Translations under genes and position numbers: made by a program
Source: Burkholderiaceae bacterium
GTDB lineage: Bacteria; Pseudomonadota; Gammaproteobacteria; Burkholderiales; Burkholderiaceae_C
Length of the DNA: 64,000 bases
Assembly (NCBI GenBank): GCA_024235855.1
Contig: JACKLN010000012.1
Location: 62,001 to 126,000 of the forward strand
Reading direction: 5' to 3'
In this document: piece after piece, positions 9,507 through 17,784 of the stretch
How positions within the stretch are numbered: the first letter of the stretch is position 1
Layout: every line of letters starts with the position of its first letter
The notes under the pieces: model-generated
What the model saw: only the letters and a program-made list of their open reading frames with translations
Databases searched by the model: none
What the model was told of the DNA's origin: nothing

Positions 9507-10708
9507 CCCGCACACTCTGGCGCGACGCGCGCCTCGCCACCTTGGCGGGCGACGACTGGGGCCTGGTCGAGCACGGGGCGGTGCTGGCCGAGGGTGCACA
9601 CCTCACCTGGGTCGGCGCCGAAGCCGACCTGCCCGCCGGCCTCGCGGTCGACGCCGAACACGACCTCGGCGGTGCGCTGCTGACCCCGGGCCTGATCGAC
9701 GCCCACACGCACCTGGTCTACGCCGGCGACCGCACGGCGGAGTTCGACCTGCGGCTGCAGGGCGCCAGCTACGAGCAGATCGCGCGCGCTGGCGGCGGCA
9801 TCCGCCACACGGTGGCCTGCACCCGTGCCGCCTGCGACGATGAGCTCTTCGCCGGCGCGCTGGCCCGCGCCAAGGCGCTGCGCGCCGGCGGTGTCACCAC
9901 GCTGGAGGTCAAGAGCGGCTATGGCCTGAGCCTGGATCACGAAGCGCGCTGCCTGCGCGTGGCGCGGCGCCTGGGCCCGGCCACGGGCATGACGGTGCGC
10001 ACCACCGCGCTGCCGGCTCACGCGCTGCCGCCGGAATTCGACGGCCGGCCCGACGACTACATCGACGCCGTCGTGTCCTGGCTGCCGGCGCTGCACGCCG
10101 AAGGCCTGGCCGACGCGGTGGACGCCTTCTGCGACACCATCGGCTTCACGTCGGCACAGACACGGCGCGTCTTCGACGCCGCACAGGCGCTGGGCCTGCC
10201 GGTCAAGCTGCACGCCGAGCAGCTCAGCGATCAGGGTGGCGCCGCGCTGGCCGCGTCCTACGGCGCGCTGAGCGCCGACCACCTGGAATGGCTGTCGGCC
10301 GACGGCATCGCCGCGATGCAGGCCGCCGGCACCGTGGCCATGCTGCTGCCCGGGGCCTTCTACCACCTGCGGGAAACGAAGCTGCCGCCGGTGGCCGCGC
10401 TGCGCGACGCCGGCGTGCCGATGGCCGTGGCCACCGACCACAACCCGGGTTCGTCGCCGGCCCTGTCGCTGCCGTTGATGATGAACATGGCCTGCACACT
10501 GTTCCGCCTGACGCCGCTGGAAGCCTGGCAGGGCGTGACGGTGCACGCCGCACGCGCCCTGGGCCTGGCCGACCGCGGCCGCCTGCAGCCGGGACAGCGG
10601 GCCGACCTCGCGGTGTGGTCGCTGGACCACCCACGGGAACTCGCGGCACGATTCGGGCACGATCCGTGCACCGCCGTCGTGCTCGGCGGCGTAACCTGCC
10701 CCCCATGA
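9503..10708 (+). CDS. hutI: Imidazolonepropionase
   Basis: This 401-residue amidohydrolase hydrolyses 4-imidazolone-5-propionate to N-formimidoyl-L-glutamate. The metal-binding HxH is DAHTH (His68 and His70). Further ligands are in LHAEQLS and in ATDHNPGSSP. The substrate-binding GGGIRHTV stretch is present. It starts at ATG 9503 in an ATGA overlap with hutD, and its stop overlaps the start of hutG. Confidence 0.97.
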   Translation: MTRTLWRDARLATLAGDDWGLVEHGAVLAEGAHLTWVGAEADLPAGLAVDAEHDLGGALLTPGLIDAHTHLVYAGDRTAEFDLRLQGASYEQIARAGGGIRHTVACTRAACDDELFAGALARAKALRAGGVTTLEVKSGYGLSLDHEARCLRVARRLGPATGMTVRTTALPAHALPPEFDGRPDDYIDAVVSWLPALHAEGLADAVDAFCDTIGFTSAQTRRVFDAAQALGLPVKLHAEQLSDQGGAALAASYGALSADHLEWLSADGIAAMQAAGTVAMLLPGAFYHLRETKLPPVAALRDAGVPMAVATDHNPGSSPALSLPLMMNMACTLFRLTPLEAWQGVTVHAARALGLADRGRLQPGQRADLAVWSLDHPRELAARFGHDPCTAVVLGGVTCPP

Positions 10709-11490
10709 CCTACACCCTCACCCCCGGCCGCACGCCGCTGCTGATCAGCGTGCCGCACGTCGGCACCCTGATCCCCGACGACCAGCGCCACCGCTACACC
10801 GAGCGCGCGCTGCAGGTGGAGGACACCGACTGGTTCCTCGACCGCCTCTACGCCTTCGCGATCGACCTCGGCGCCGGCCTGATCGTGCCGCGCTACAGCC
10901 GCTACCTGATCGACCTGAACCGCCCGCCCGAGAACCAGCCGATGTACCCGGGCGCCAACAACACCGAGCTCTGCCCCACCCGGCACTTCACTGGCGAGCC
11001 GATCTACCGCGACGGCCAGGCGCCCGACGAGGCCGAGATCGCACGTCGTGTGTCCACCTACTGGCGGCCCTACCGCAGCGCCATCGCCGACGAACTGGCC
11101 CGGCTGAAGGCGCAGCATGGCCACGCGGTGCTGTTCGATGCCCACAGCATCAAGAGCGAGTTGCCCTGGCTGTTCGACGGCACGCTGCCGCACATGAACC
11201 TGGGCACCGCCGCCGGCAGCGCCTGCGCACCGGCGCTGCGCGACGCGCTGGCGGCCGTGTTCGCCGCCCAGGACACCTACAGCCACGTGGTCGACGGCCG
11301 CTTCAAGGGTGGCCACATCACCCGGCACCACGGCAACCCGGCCGGCGGCATCCACGCCGTGCAGCTGGAGATGTGCTGGCGCGCCTACATGGACGAAGCG
11401 CCGCCGCGCTGGAACGACGCGCGCGCCGCCGAGGTCACGCCGCTGCTGACGCAACTGGTGACCACGATGCGCGACTGGACGCCGGCATGA
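10705..11490 (+). CDS. hutG: N-formylglutamate deformylase
   Basis: The product has 261 residues and belongs to the FGase/HutG type II family. Motifs are LLISVPHVGTLIP at the N-terminus, EDTDWFLDRLY, RYLIDLNRPPENQPMYPG and the probable metal ligand region DAHSIKSELP. It releases glutamate and formate from N-formylglutamate in the last step of the five-step pathway. ATG 10705 overlaps the hutI stop by 4 bp. Confidence 0.95.
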   Translation: MTYTLTPGRTPLLISVPHVGTLIPDDQRHRYTERALQVEDTDWFLDRLYAFAIDLGAGLIVPRYSRYLIDLNRPPENQPMYPGANNTELCPTRHFTGEPIYRDGQAPDEAEIARRVSTYWRPYRSAIADELARLKAQHGHAVLFDAHSIKSELPWLFDGTLPHMNLGTAAGSACAPALRDALAAVFAAQDTYSHVVDGRFKGGHITRHHGNPAGGIHAVQLEMCWRAYMDEAPPRWNDARAAEVTPLLTQLVTTMRDWTPA

Positions 11491-11548
11491 GCGCGCCGGG
11501 CCGCTCCCAAGCGCTCATACCGCAGCGCGCAGCGCGGAGGGTTGGCCG

Positions 11549-12901
11549 GTGACGCTGATGTGGGCACCGCGCGCCTGGATCCACAGCGCGTGGGCAGAGC
11601 GCGTGCTGTTGCGTGTCGGCCCCGACGGCCGCTGGGCCGACGTCGCCATCGGGGTGCCGGCGCCCGAAGGCGCCGAGGTGCTGCCCGGCCCCGTGCTGCC
11701 CGGCCTGGTGAACGCGCACAGCCATGCCTTCCAGCGCGCCTTTGCCGGCCTGGCCGAACGTCGCGACGGCGAACACGACGACTTCTGGAGCTGGCGCGAC
11801 CGCATGTACCGCGTCGCGCTGGCGATTTCGCCCGAGCAGCTGCGCGCGGTGGCCGCCCTGCTCTACCGCGAGCTGCTGCGCGGCGGCTACACCCAGGTCT
11901 GCGAGTTCCACTACCTGCAGCACCAGCCCGGCGGCCAGCCCTATGCCGACCCGGCCGAGCTGGGTTGGGCCCTGGCCGACGCCGCGGCCGAGGCCGGCAT
12001 CGGCCTGACCCTGCTGCCCGTGCTCTACGAACGCGCCGGCTTCGCGCAGCCCGCGCTGCGCGACGACCAGCGGCGCTTCCGCACCGATGCCGAGGCGGTG
12101 CATGCGCTGGCCCGTGCATTCGCAGGCGCGCGGCGGCCGAACGTCAACGCCGGTGTGGCCGTGCACTCGCTGCGCGCCGCCGCCCCCGCATCCATCTACC
12201 GGCTGCGTGCACTGGCGGCGGACCTCGACGGCCCCCTCCACATCCACGTGGCCGAGCAGACGGCCGAGGTCGACGACTGCCTGGCCGCCACCGGGCGCCG
12301 TCCGATGCAGTGGCTGGCCGACGAAGGCCTGCTCGACGCCCGCTGGCAGCTGGTGCACGCCACGCACGGCGTGCCGGCGGAGATCGACGCCGTGGCCGCC
12401 ACGGGTGCCGGCGTCGTGATCTGCCCCACCACCGAGGCCAACCTCGGCGACGGCGTGCCCGACCTGCCCGGCTGGCTGGCTGCCGGCGTGCCGATGAGCA
12501 TCGGCTCCGACAGCCACGTGGGCCGCGACTGGCGCGAGGAACTGCGCTGGCTGGACTACGCGCAGCGCCTGCTGCGTCGGCAGCGCAATGTCAGTGCCAC
12601 CCCGGCACAGCCGGCCACCGCCGCGCGGCTGTTCGACGCCGCGCTGGCCGGCGGCGCGGCCGCCGCCGGCTTCACCCGCTGGGGCCTGGTGCCTGGCGCG
12701 CGTGCCGACCTGCTGCTGCCCGACCCGGCCGATCCCGTCACCGCCGGCCTGCCGCCGGCCCATGGGCTGGATGCCCTGGTGTTCAGCGGCCCGGCGCGCC
12801 CGTTCGCGCGCACGATGGTCGCCGGGCGATGGGTGCCCGACGACGACACGGCGCTGCATGCGCGTGGCGCCGAGGCACTCCAGGCCCTGCACACCGTCTG
12901 A
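11549..12901 (+). CDS. hutF: Formimidoylglutamate deiminase
   Basis: This 450-residue amidohydrolase converts N-formimidoylglutamate to N-formylglutamate plus ammonia, the step before HutG. The HxH metal site is in NAHSHAFQRAFAGL, and further sites are HVAEQTAEVDD, HATHG and SDSHVGRDW. The start is GTG 11549, set by GGAGG at 11536-11540 (8-nt spacing). An in-frame ATG at 11558 would be too far from that site. A 58-bp gap to hutG has only a weak hairpin, so it is probably still in the operon. Confidence 0.95.
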   Translation: MTLMWAPRAWIHSAWAERVLLRVGPDGRWADVAIGVPAPEGAEVLPGPVLPGLVNAHSHAFQRAFAGLAERRDGEHDDFWSWRDRMYRVALAISPEQLRAVAALLYRELLRGGYTQVCEFHYLQHQPGGQPYADPAELGWALADAAAEAGIGLTLLPVLYERAGFAQPALRDDQRRFRTDAEAVHALARAFAGARRPNVNAGVAVHSLRAAAPASIYRLRALAADLDGPLHIHVAEQTAEVDDCLAATGRRPMQWLADEGLLDARWQLVHATHGVPAEIDAVAATGAGVVICPTTEANLGDGVPDLPGWLAAGVPMSIGSDSHVGRDWREELRWLDYAQRLLRRQRNVSATPAQPATAARLFDAALAGGAAAAGFTRWGLVPGARADLLLPDPADPVTAGLPPAHGLDALVFSGPARPFARTMVAGRWVPDDDTALHARGAEALQALHTV

Positions 12902-12914
12902 ACCCCACCTGGAC

Positions 12915-13994
12915 ATGGACCCTACCGCGCTCTGGCCGGCCTGCGCGCCGGCCCACCTGACCACCGACGACAGCGGCCGCACCCGGCCGGCACCGGGCTG
13001 GTGGCGGGCCCTGCTCTGGCGCCCCGAACTCGCACCCGTCGACCAGAGCTGCCATGCCGAGCGCCGCCTGCACGCCGCGCTGGCAGACGACCCCCTGCAA
13101 CCCGTGGACGCGGCCCGCCTGGCCAGGCTGCGTGACCCCGACGCGCGCGAGAGCTACGGTCACTTCCTGGCCTTCCGCGACGCGGTGCAGCGCGCCGGCA
13201 CGCTCGAGGGCTGGCTGCTGGGCCTGTTCCGCAGCGGTCGCATCGCGGTCCCGCCGGTGTTCATCGACCTGGCGGTGCAGTCGGTGACCTGGCGGCTGCT
13301 GACCGACGATCAGGACGCCATCCACTGGCGCGCTGCCGAACTGCTGTTCCGCCCGCAGCGCGTGACGCGCCACGAAGGCCGCGTGCTGCTGGGCGACCGC
13401 GAGACCCTCGACCTGGGCCGCGACACCCAGGGCTTCGGCGAACTCGGCCGCCTGCTGGCCGAGGCACAGGCACCACTGAAGCGGCTGGAGATGACGGTGC
13501 TCGCGCCGGACCATGGCGCAGCCTACTTCGCACGGGCGGCGCAGGCGGCGCCGGGCACGAACTTCCTGCTCGACCTGACGCACACGCTGGACCGGGACCT
13601 CGGCCACGGCCTGCACTTCACGCTGGTGCACAAGCACAGCGGCCTCGGCGCGCTGGCCGTGGTGCTGACGCGCTGGGTGCAGCAGCTGCTCGGGGTGAAG
13701 GTGACGATCGAACCGCTGCAGCGCGTCGACGACCCGCACTGGCGCTGGCATCTCGGCCTGGATGCAGAGTCCACCGCGCTGCTCAACGACCTCTACGAGG
13801 GCCGCGAGGTCGAAACTGCCCGCCAGGAGCGCCTGATCAGCCTGTTCCGCCTGCGCTTCCCCGACCCGGCCGAGATGCGGGCCGACGTGGCCGGATCGCC
13901 GGTCTGGATGGGGCTGATGGCCGACGCCCAGGGCATCGTCAAGCTCAAGCCGCAGAACCTGCTGCTGAACCTGCCGTTGGCGCGCGACGCCTGA
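12915..13994 (+). CDS. Conserved protein of unknown function at the end of the hut operon
   Basis: This 359-residue soluble protein has no signal peptide or membrane segment. I recognise it only as a conserved betaproteobacterial family (I believe DUF6352, not checked). The C-terminal third carries GSPVWMGLMADAQGIVKLKPQNLLLNLPL, and the N-terminus WPACAPAHLTTDDSGRTRPAPGWWRALLWRPELAPV looks like a conserved block. ATG 12915 lies 14 bp after the hutF stop, so co-transcription with hut is likely. A role in histidine or glutamate use is inference only. Confidence 0.65.
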   Translation: MDPTALWPACAPAHLTTDDSGRTRPAPGWWRALLWRPELAPVDQSCHAERRLHAALADDPLQPVDAARLARLRDPDARESYGHFLAFRDAVQRAGTLEGWLLGLFRSGRIAVPPVFIDLAVQSVTWRLLTDDQDAIHWRAAELLFRPQRVTRHEGRVLLGDRETLDLGRDTQGFGELGRLLAEAQAPLKRLEMTVLAPDHGAAYFARAAQAAPGTNFLLDLTHTLDRDLGHGLHFTLVHKHSGLGALAVVLTRWVQQLLGVKVTIEPLQRVDDPHWRWHLGLDAESTALLNDLYEGREVETARQERLISLFRLRFPDPAEMRADVAGSPVWMGLMADAQGIVKLKPQNLLLNLPLARDA

Positions 13995-14007
13995 CACGGG
14001 TCGGGCA

Positions 14008-14031
14008 CGGGTTCACCCTGAGATGAACCCG
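14008..14031 (+). terminator. Stem-loop ending the hutC-hutF operon
   Basis: CGGGTTCA (14008-14015) pairs perfectly with TGAACCCG (14024-14031) around an 8-nt loop, 14 bp past the stop of the last hut-operon gene. There is no clear T-run, so termination strength is uncertain. Confidence 0.5.
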
Positions 14032-14118
14032 GGCAGCGGCGGCATACACCGACCGCAGGCTCGCGGATCGTCCGCGGCCGCACGACCTGGCGCCGTCACC
14101 CCACGGAGGAACCCCACG

Positions 14119-14823
14119 ATGTCCACCACGCCCACCCGACGACCCCTGTGGCGCAGCACCCTGGCCGTGCTCGGCGCCGGCTCGCTGCTGGCCGCCTGCG
14201 CCACCGCGCCGGCCACCGGCCCGATGGGCTTCTTCATCACCAGCGTGGGCAGCGGCAAGGGCGGCGACCTCGGTGGGCTGGCCGGCGCCGACGCCCACTG
14301 CCAGGCCCTGGCCCAGGCCGCCGGCGCCGGCGGCCGCACCTGGCGCGCCTACCTCAGCCTGCCGGGCAAGTTCCCGCAGGGGCAGACCCCGGGTGTGCCG
14401 TCGGTGCACGCGCGCGACCGCATCGGCAGCGGACCCTGGTACAACGCCAAGGGCGAGCTGATCGCCACCAGCGTGGCCGACCTGCACAACGGCAACAAGA
14501 TCAGCAAGGCCGCCGCGCTGGACGAGCGCGGCAACGTGGTCAACGGCCGCGGCGATCGGCCCAACGAACACGACATCCTCACCGGCAGCCGCGCCGATGG
14601 CACCGCCTTCGCACCGCAGACCGACACCACCTGCAAGGGCTGGACGAGCAGCGGGGAAGGCTCGGCCATCGTCGGTCACCACGACCGTACGGGCCCGCTG
14701 CCCGAGGCCTGGGCGCAGAGCTGGAACTTCTCGCACCAGAGCGCGGGCTGCAGCCCGGAGGCGCTGGTGCGCACCGGCGGGTCGGGCCGCTTCTACTGCT
14801 TCGCGGCCGACGGGGCGAAGTAG
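14119..14823 (+). CDS. Lipoprotein with an endostatin/C-type-lectin-like domain
   Basis: The product has 234 residues. A lipoprotein signal ends at LLAAC (about residue 25). The rest is one conserved domain: GFFITSVGSGKGGDLGGLAG, HCQALAQAAG, TWRAYL, RIGSGPWYNAKG, NGRGDRPNEHDILTGS, HHDRTG and FYCFA. This pattern recurs in many bacterial surface lipoproteins and resembles the collagen-XV/XVIII endostatin (lectin-like) fold. GGAGGAA precedes ATG 14119; an upstream in-frame ATG at 14023 has no such site. Function unknown; a surface or carbohydrate-binding role is inference. It converges on the M16 peptidase gene with a 12-bp gap. Confidence 0.7.
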   Translation: MSTTPTRRPLWRSTLAVLGAGSLLAACATAPATGPMGFFITSVGSGKGGDLGGLAGADAHCQALAQAAGAGGRTWRAYLSLPGKFPQGQTPGVPSVHARDRIGSGPWYNAKGELIATSVADLHNGNKISKAAALDERGNVVNGRGDRPNEHDILTGSRADGTAFAPQTDTTCKGWTSSGEGSAIVGHHDRTGPLPEAWAQSWNFSHQSAGCSPEALVRTGGSGRFYCFAADGAK

Positions 14824-14835
14824 GCGCGAGACCGG

Positions 14836-16116
14836 TCAGTCGCCGGCGCGCAGCAGCGCTGCCAGCGCGGCGCGGGCCTGCGTGCCGGCCCCACGCGGCA
14901 GGCTGCCGGCCAGTGCAGCGGCGGCGCCGGCTTTCAACGCGCCGTCCAGCGCCCGGCTCAGCGCATGGCGCTCCACCGCCATCGCCGCGGCCAGGCGGTC
15001 GGCCGGCGCGCGCACGCGGCCCAGCGCCAGCAGGTCCAGCACCGCCGCCTCCACCACCCGGCCCGGCCGTTCCTGGCCGCGCGCCAGGCGCAGCGCGAAC
15101 TGCTGCTGCGCGCGCTCCAGGTCCACCGCCTCGAACCCCTGCGCCTGGCGATCCAGCAGGCTGGCGACGGCGTCCAGCACCTCGGGCAGGCGCTTGTCGC
15201 CGAAGCTGGCCTCGATGACCAGCTCGCCGGCCACGTCCAGCAGGTCGGCGGCACAGGCGGCGTAGTAGACCAGCCCGCGCTGCTCGCGCAGTTCGTGCAT
15301 CAACGGTGAACTCATGCCCTCGCCGAGGGCCAGCGCCAGCAGTTCGCCAGCGGGGTCGTCGGCCGCCAGCGCCGGCAGCGGGAAACCGAGCACCAGGTGC
15401 GCCTGCTGGCCGGCGTCCATGTGGCGCGTCTTCAGGCCGCCACGCCAGGCCGGCGGTTCCGGCGCCACGTGCGGCGTGGCGGGGGTCATGCCGCCGAAGG
15501 CCGCGTCCACGCGGGCGAAGAAGGCCTCGGCGTCCAGCGGCCCGGCGGCGGCCACCACGGTGTTGGCAGCGGTGAACTGGCGCGCCGTCCAGGCCACGAG
15601 GTCGTCGCGCGTGAAGCGCTCGATGTTGGCTCGGCGGCCGATGGCCGGCTGCGCCAGCGGGTGCAGGCCGTAGCAGGCGGTGTCGAAGAGCCGGTAGGCC
15701 GTGGCCATCGGGTCGTCCTCGTCCTCGGCGAACTCCTGCAGCAGCACCTGGCGCTCGCGTTCCAGCTCGTCGGCCGGGAAGGTGGGCGACAGCAGCAGGT
15801 CGGCCAGCATGGGCAGGAAGTCCAGCGCATGCGGCGGCAGGCCGCGCATGTGGAAGGCGCTGTGGTCCTTGTCGGTGTGGGCGTTGACCTCGGCGCCGCG
15901 GCGCTCGGCGTCCAGGTTGATCTGGTGCGCCGTGCGTGCACGCGTGCCCTTGAACACCATGTGCTCGACCACGTGGCCGATGCCATTGAGCGCGCGCGGC
16001 TCGTGCACGCTGCCGCTGCGCACGAAGACGCTGACGCTGGCGGTGACGGCGTTGGGCAGCGGCAGCAGCACGGCCTGCATGCCGGAGGGGAAGCGGTGGA
16101 TCTGGGGGGCGGGCAT
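14836..16116 (-). CDS. M16 family zinc peptidase (processing-peptidase type)
   Basis: This 426-residue protein has the inverted zinc motif HVVEH (HxxEH) at about residues 48-52 in GIGHVVEHMVFKGT, and a conserved Glu in the later ERERQVLLQEFAEDEDDP stretch. The C-terminal M16 half is present (FPLPALAADDPAGELLALALGEGMSSPL). No signal peptide is visible, so it is probably cytoplasmic. It is a single active-type subunit with no inactive partner gene next to it. The start at ATG 16116 lacks a clear ribosome site. Confidence 0.88.
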   Translation of the reverse strand: MPAPQIHRFPSGMQAVLLPLPNAVTASVSVFVRSGSVHEPRALNGIGHVVEHMVFKGTRARTAHQINLDAERRGAEVNAHTDKDHSAFHMRGLPPHALDFLPMLADLLLSPTFPADELERERQVLLQEFAEDEDDPMATAYRLFDTACYGLHPLAQPAIGRRANIERFTRDDLVAWTARQFTAANTVVAAAGPLDAEAFFARVDAAFGGMTPATPHVAPEPPAWRGGLKTRHMDAGQQAHLVLGFPLPALAADDPAGELLALALGEGMSSPLMHELREQRGLVYYAACAADLLDVAGELVIEASFGDKRLPEVLDAVASLLDRQAQGFEAVDLERAQQQFALRLARGQERPGRVVEAAVLDLLALGRVRAPADRLAAAMAVERHALSRALDGALKAGAAAALAGSLPRGAGTQARAALAALLRAGD

Positions 16117-16200
16117 CGGGCCGGATTGTGGCCGCTGGCCCGCAGCCCTGCCGGCCCTGTTGACGGTCGCGGCGCCGCGGCCCGCGCCCGCCCGCCGCGG

Positions 16201-16419
16201 TCAGCGCCGGCCCGGCAACAGCACCAGCACGCCGCCGCCCAGCACGGCCGCGATGCCGGCCCACAGCGGGATGTTCACGCGCTCCTGCTGTTCCACCTTC
16301 AGCTCCAGCGGCCCGACCTTGGCGGCCGTTTCCTCCTGCGTGTAGCTGAAGCCGCCGTAGACCAGCGCCAGGGCGCCGGCCACGAGCAGGACGATGCCGA
16401 CAATGCGGGTGGCGTTCAT
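16201..16419 (-). CDS. DUF3185 small membrane protein
   Basis: The product has 72 residues and two membrane segments (IVGIVLLVAGALALVYGGFSY and WAGIAAVLGGGVLVLLPG) around a short polar loop. It matches the DUF3185 pattern MNATRIVGIVLLVAG...SYTQEE. Function unknown. AAGGAG lies 6-7 nt before ATG 16419. It is divergent from the Nudix gene, and an 84-bp gap separates it from the M16 gene on the same strand. Confidence 0.8.
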   Translation of the reverse strand: MNATRIVGIVLLVAGALALVYGGFSYTQEETAAKVGPLELKVEQQERVNIPLWAGIAAVLGGGVLVLLPGRR

Positions 16420-16562
16420 GGTGGTTCTCCTTGTCGGTTGGCACGTGGCCTATGCCGCGCTGGTGTCCATTGCACCCGGCCAACCGGCGGCGCGGTGTAG
16501 GACGGCGCGCCGCGGCGCGGTCGGCCAAGGGCGGCGTGCGCGATCGGAGACACTGGCAGGCG

Positions 16563-17012
16563 ATGCCCCGCTTCATGCTGATCCCCGAGGTCCACCTGCT
16601 GCTCGTCGACGGTGGCCGGGTCCTGCTGCTGCAGCGTTTCAATACCGGCTACGCCGACGGCCAGTACAGCGTGGTCGCCGGTCACGCCGACGGCGGCGAG
16701 ACGCTGCGCGAGGCGATGTGCCGTGAGGCGGCCGAGGAAGCCGGCCTGGTGCTGCGGCCCGACGACCTGGCCCTGGCGCACGTGATCCACCGCCGCAGCG
16801 ACGGCGAGCGGCTGTCCGTCTTCTTCCGCGCGCGGCGCTGGCAGGGTGAGCCGGTCAACCGCGAACCGCACAAGTGCAGCCACCTGGGCTGGTTCGGTCT
16901 GGACGCGCTGCCACAGCCGATGGTGCCCTACGTGCAACACGGGATGGTGCAGGCCCTGGCCGGTGTGCCCTACTCGGAGTTCGGATGGACCCCGGAGGAG
17001 CCGGCACCATGA
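16563..17012 (+). CDS. Nudix hydrolase
   Basis: The product has 149 residues with a complete Nudix box GX5EX7REUXEEXGU, from GHADGGE to REAAEEAGL (about residues 41-63). It hydrolyses a nucleoside diphosphate linked to another group; the substrate cannot be predicted. ACACTGG just upstream looks like a -10 region. The stop overlaps the next start (ATGA), so it is coupled to the GFA gene. Confidence 0.88.
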   Translation: MPRFMLIPEVHLLLVDGGRVLLLQRFNTGYADGQYSVVAGHADGGETLREAMCREAAEEAGLVLRPDDLALAHVIHRRSDGERLSVFFRARRWQGEPVNREPHKCSHLGWFGLDALPQPMVPYVQHGMVQALAGVPYSEFGWTPEEPAP

Positions 17013-17398
17013 TCGAAGGCCACTGCCACTGCGGCGCCGTGCACTGGCGCATCGACTTCACGCCCGAAGGCGCCACCGCCTGCAACTGCACCGTGTGCCG
17101 GCGCTATGGGTCGCTGTGGGCCTACGGCCACGACGGCGAGGACGTGCACGGCCAGGGCCCCACCACGGCCTACGTGCGCGGGCCGCACATCGAATTCCAC
17201 TTCTGCCCCACCTGCGGCAACCTGGCCTGGTGGCGGGGTCGCGAGGCCGGCGCCGACGGCCGACGCCGCATGGCCGTCAACCTGCGGCTGGCCGAACCGG
17301 ACGCGGTGGCCGCGATCCCGATCGACCCCTTCGACGGCCTGGCCCGCTTCGAGGACCTGCCGCGCGACGGCCGCTGCGTGCGCGACGTCTGGGCCTGA
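17009..17398 (+). CDS. GFA family (glutathione-dependent formaldehyde-activating enzyme-like) protein
   Basis: The product has 129 residues. Zinc-ligand cysteines sit in GHCHCGAVHW (residues 6 and 8), CNCTVCRRYG and FCPTCGN, the normal GFA/Mss4-like arrangement. The family binds zinc; glutathione and formaldehyde chemistry is proved only for a few members. It overlaps the Nudix gene by 4 bp. Confidence 0.85.
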   Translation: MIEGHCHCGAVHWRIDFTPEGATACNCTVCRRYGSLWAYGHDGEDVHGQGPTTAYVRGPHIEFHFCPTCGNLAWWRGREAGADGRRRMAVNLRLAEPDAVAAIPIDPFDGLARFEDLPRDGRCVRDVWA

Positions 17399-17419
17399 GG
17401 TTTCGAGACACAGGGGCCC

Positions 17420-17470
17420 GATGGCCCGTTCGGGCGATGCGCCCGCGGGCGGCTGGCGCCACAGTGGCGG
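17420..17470 (+). promoter_or_regulatory. GATGGCCCGT site and promoter before the 57-residue membrane protein
   Basis: A 21-nt element starting GATGGCCCGT at 17420 repeats, with one base changed, the element at 20779-20799. In both places a CA(G/C)TGGCGG sequence resembling a -10/start region begins 42 bp after the start of the element (17462 and 20821). The shared geometry suggests one regulator acting at two promoters that flank the MalT-like gene. Confidence 0.5.
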
Positions 17471-17505
17471 CTCGCCACCACCCTGAGACTGACCTCGAGT
17501 CCGCC

Positions 17506-17679
17506 ATGCCCACGATCACGCCCACCCACCGCCCTGGCCTGCGCGCCGCCCTCGACCGCCATCTGGCCCAGGTTCTCGACCAGCTTTCCCGGGCGCACGC
17601 CGTGCCGCTGCTGGCGGTGCTGTTCACCGTCGGGGTCGGCCTGGCCGGCGCCGGGCTGACGGTGCACCTGTCGGCCTGA
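17506..17679 (+). CDS. Small single-span membrane protein
   Basis: The product has 57 residues: a basic amphipathic N-terminal part (RPGLRAALDRHLAQVLDQL) then one hydrophobic helix (PLLAVLFTVGVGLAGAGLTV). I do not recognise the family. Support comes from the ATG 50 bp after a promoter-like region shared with the hemerythrin operon, and from its position before the MalT-like regulator. No strong Shine-Dalgarno is visible. Confidence 0.5.
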   Translation: MPTITPTHRPGLRAALDRHLAQVLDQLSRAHAVPLLAVLFTVGVGLAGAGLTVHLSA

Positions 17680-17784
17680 CCACACCGCCATGCCGGCGCC
17701 GCCCGCGTTTCGTCGGCGCCAGACCGCGGTTCGTCGCACGGCCCGTGCAGGCCGCGCCGCCGGCCGGCAGCATGCCGCCCCATC

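Noticed and set aside
11490..11520. TGAGCG/CGCTCA inverted repeat between hutG and hutF as a terminator
   Set aside because: Six-base arms with a long loop and no T-run; hutF has a good ribosome site and belongs to the same pathway, so read-through is more likely.
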